Below, in pieces: positions 63,720-64,000 of a stretch of 64,000 nt of DNA. Location of the stretch: contig NZ_CP071597.1 of the NCBI RefSeq assembly GCF_017357405.1, positions 2,604,001-2,668,000 on the forward strand, given 5' to 3'. Position 1 is the first letter of the stretch; every line of letters begins with the position of its first letter. Made by a program: the position numbers and the translations under genes. This stretch comes from Halomontanus rarus. Lineage in GTDB: Archaea; Halobacteriota; Halobacteria; Halobacteriales; Natrialbaceae. The notes under the pieces are model-generated. The model ran no database searches and was not told where the DNA came from. It saw only the letters and a program-made list of their open reading frames with translations.

Positions 63720-64000
63720 CTAGTCGCTCTGCAACGTCTCTCCGTCCACCACTCGACCGACGAACAGCGGCGTCTCGGTCGGCCGATCGCGGATGTAGAA
63801 GAGGAACGGTCGGTCGACGACCATCTCGGCGTGGTCCGGCGGCGCACTCTCGTTCATCACGACGGCCGTCGCGGCCGCGGCTTCGGTGCCGAGTTCGTCC
63901 ACCTCGACGAAACTCTTGTGGCGGATATCGTCGACGAACAGGCCGCCTGAGCCGTCCATCCCGCTGAAATCGGCACCGCTGCCGAACGCCTTCTCCATCC
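63720..64000 (-). CDS. Serpin, C-terminal part (continues outside window)
   Basis: The minus-strand frame is open from the window end to TAG at 63720 (93 residues). It is the C-terminal end of a serpin: FVEVDELGTEAAAATAVVMN is the hinge of the reactive-centre loop, and DRPFLFYIRDRPTETPLFVG is the family's C-terminal strand pair. The GTEAAAATA hinge is typical of inhibitory serpins. Targets are serine or cysteine proteases; the P1 residue lies in the short segment NESAPPDHAEM. Serpins are sporadic in archaea. Confidence 0.85.
   Translation of the reverse strand, partial: MEKAFGSGADFSGMDGSGGLFVDDIRHKSFVEVDELGTEAAAATAVVMNESAPPDHAEMVVDRPFLFYIRDRPTETPLFVGRVVDGETLQSD

Noticed and set aside
1..64000. 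CRISPR arrays, insertion sequences, rRNA genes, replication origin
   Set aside because: No regularly spaced repeats, transposase, integrase, rRNA sequence or Orc1/Cdc6-type gene seen on reading.

Overview
The window is a high-GC, gene-dense stretch of a haloarchaeal (class Halobacteria) chromosome. Signs of this are the strongly acidic proteins, the archaeal-type thermosome, ribosomal protein L40e, Trm1, Tsr3, Lrp-glnA, Bat-type HTH and small CPxCG zinc-finger proteins, TATA boxes about 25-30 nt before start codons with little or no leader, and the very frequent hexamer CTCGAG. A Natrialbales-like genus (Natrinema/Haloterrigena/Natronorubrum type) is my inference only. Most genes are housekeeping or small conserved haloarchaeal families. 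There is no intact mobile element, CRISPR array or rRNA operon.

Layout. 1-5.2 kb: the end-truncated gene of a membrane-anchored surface protein, a divergent S9 peptidase, small zinc-finger and membrane proteins, and a MATE exporter. 5.7-9.7 kb: threonine deaminase (ilvA) behind a strong TATA box and a structured leader, then cytochrome bd oxidase cydAB preceded by a perfect palindrome. 9.7-13.1 kb: small hypotheticals, tRNA-Ser(GGA) whose 3' end is duplicated 122 bp downstream (a probable integration scar), and an MFS transporter. 13.2-19.4 kb: a Tat-type lipoprotein-like protein, a 37-aa ORF, an SRAP (HMCES/YedK) DNA-protein crosslink protein, a thermosome subunit and the divergent lrp/glnA pair. 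19.5-29 kb: a YihY-type membrane protein with an extra C-terminal module, Trm1, a SWIM zinc-finger protein, a gene remnant, HisH, family 4 uracil-DNA glycosylase, DUF99, MBL hydrolase, mechanosensitive-channel-like protein, L40e and Tsr3.

29-37.4 kb: a DUF411 lipoprotein, a large Rieske-domain fusion protein, NTF2-like protein, a rhodanese-MBL fusion (persulfide dioxygenase-like), an archaeal DUF234 ATPase with repeats in its promoter, a lipoprotein and seryl-tRNA synthetase. 37.6-41.3 kb: a DUF2061 protein, two overlapping crcB (Fluc) fluoride channel genes with a fluoride riboswitch directly in front, a CBS-domain protein, a Bat-like regulator and an MBL hydrolase. 42-49 kb: acyl-CoA synthetase, SHOCT protein, two half-MgtE magnesium transporters, Gfo/Idh/MocA oxidoreductase, DUF2391 protein and a cation:proton antiporter. 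49-57.7 kb: an ABC exporter pair, NmrA-like protein with a palindromic operator candidate, nucleoside hydrolase, PAS-PAS-GAF histidine kinase, and a thiolase whose tail is duplicated downstream. 57.9-64 kb: a secreted beta-propeller protein, DUF5806, a membrane protein, a lipoate ligase-like protein, a cytoplasmic M23-like protein and the C-terminal end of a serpin.

The most interesting signal is the fluoride riboswitch. Its aptamer (minus strand, 38935 down to 38884) matches the crcB motif in every helix and in the pseudoknot. A second stem, mutually exclusive with aptamer helix P3, ends 5 nt before the start codon, which looks like a compact translation-control switch ahead of two adjacent Fluc half-channels. 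Other points worth following are the tRNA-Ser att-like scar, the 71-bp repeat of the thiolase tail, the Rieske fusion of unknown chemistry, an archaeal serpin, and a recurrent pattern of hexanucleotide repeats in the disordered ends of otherwise unrelated genes.
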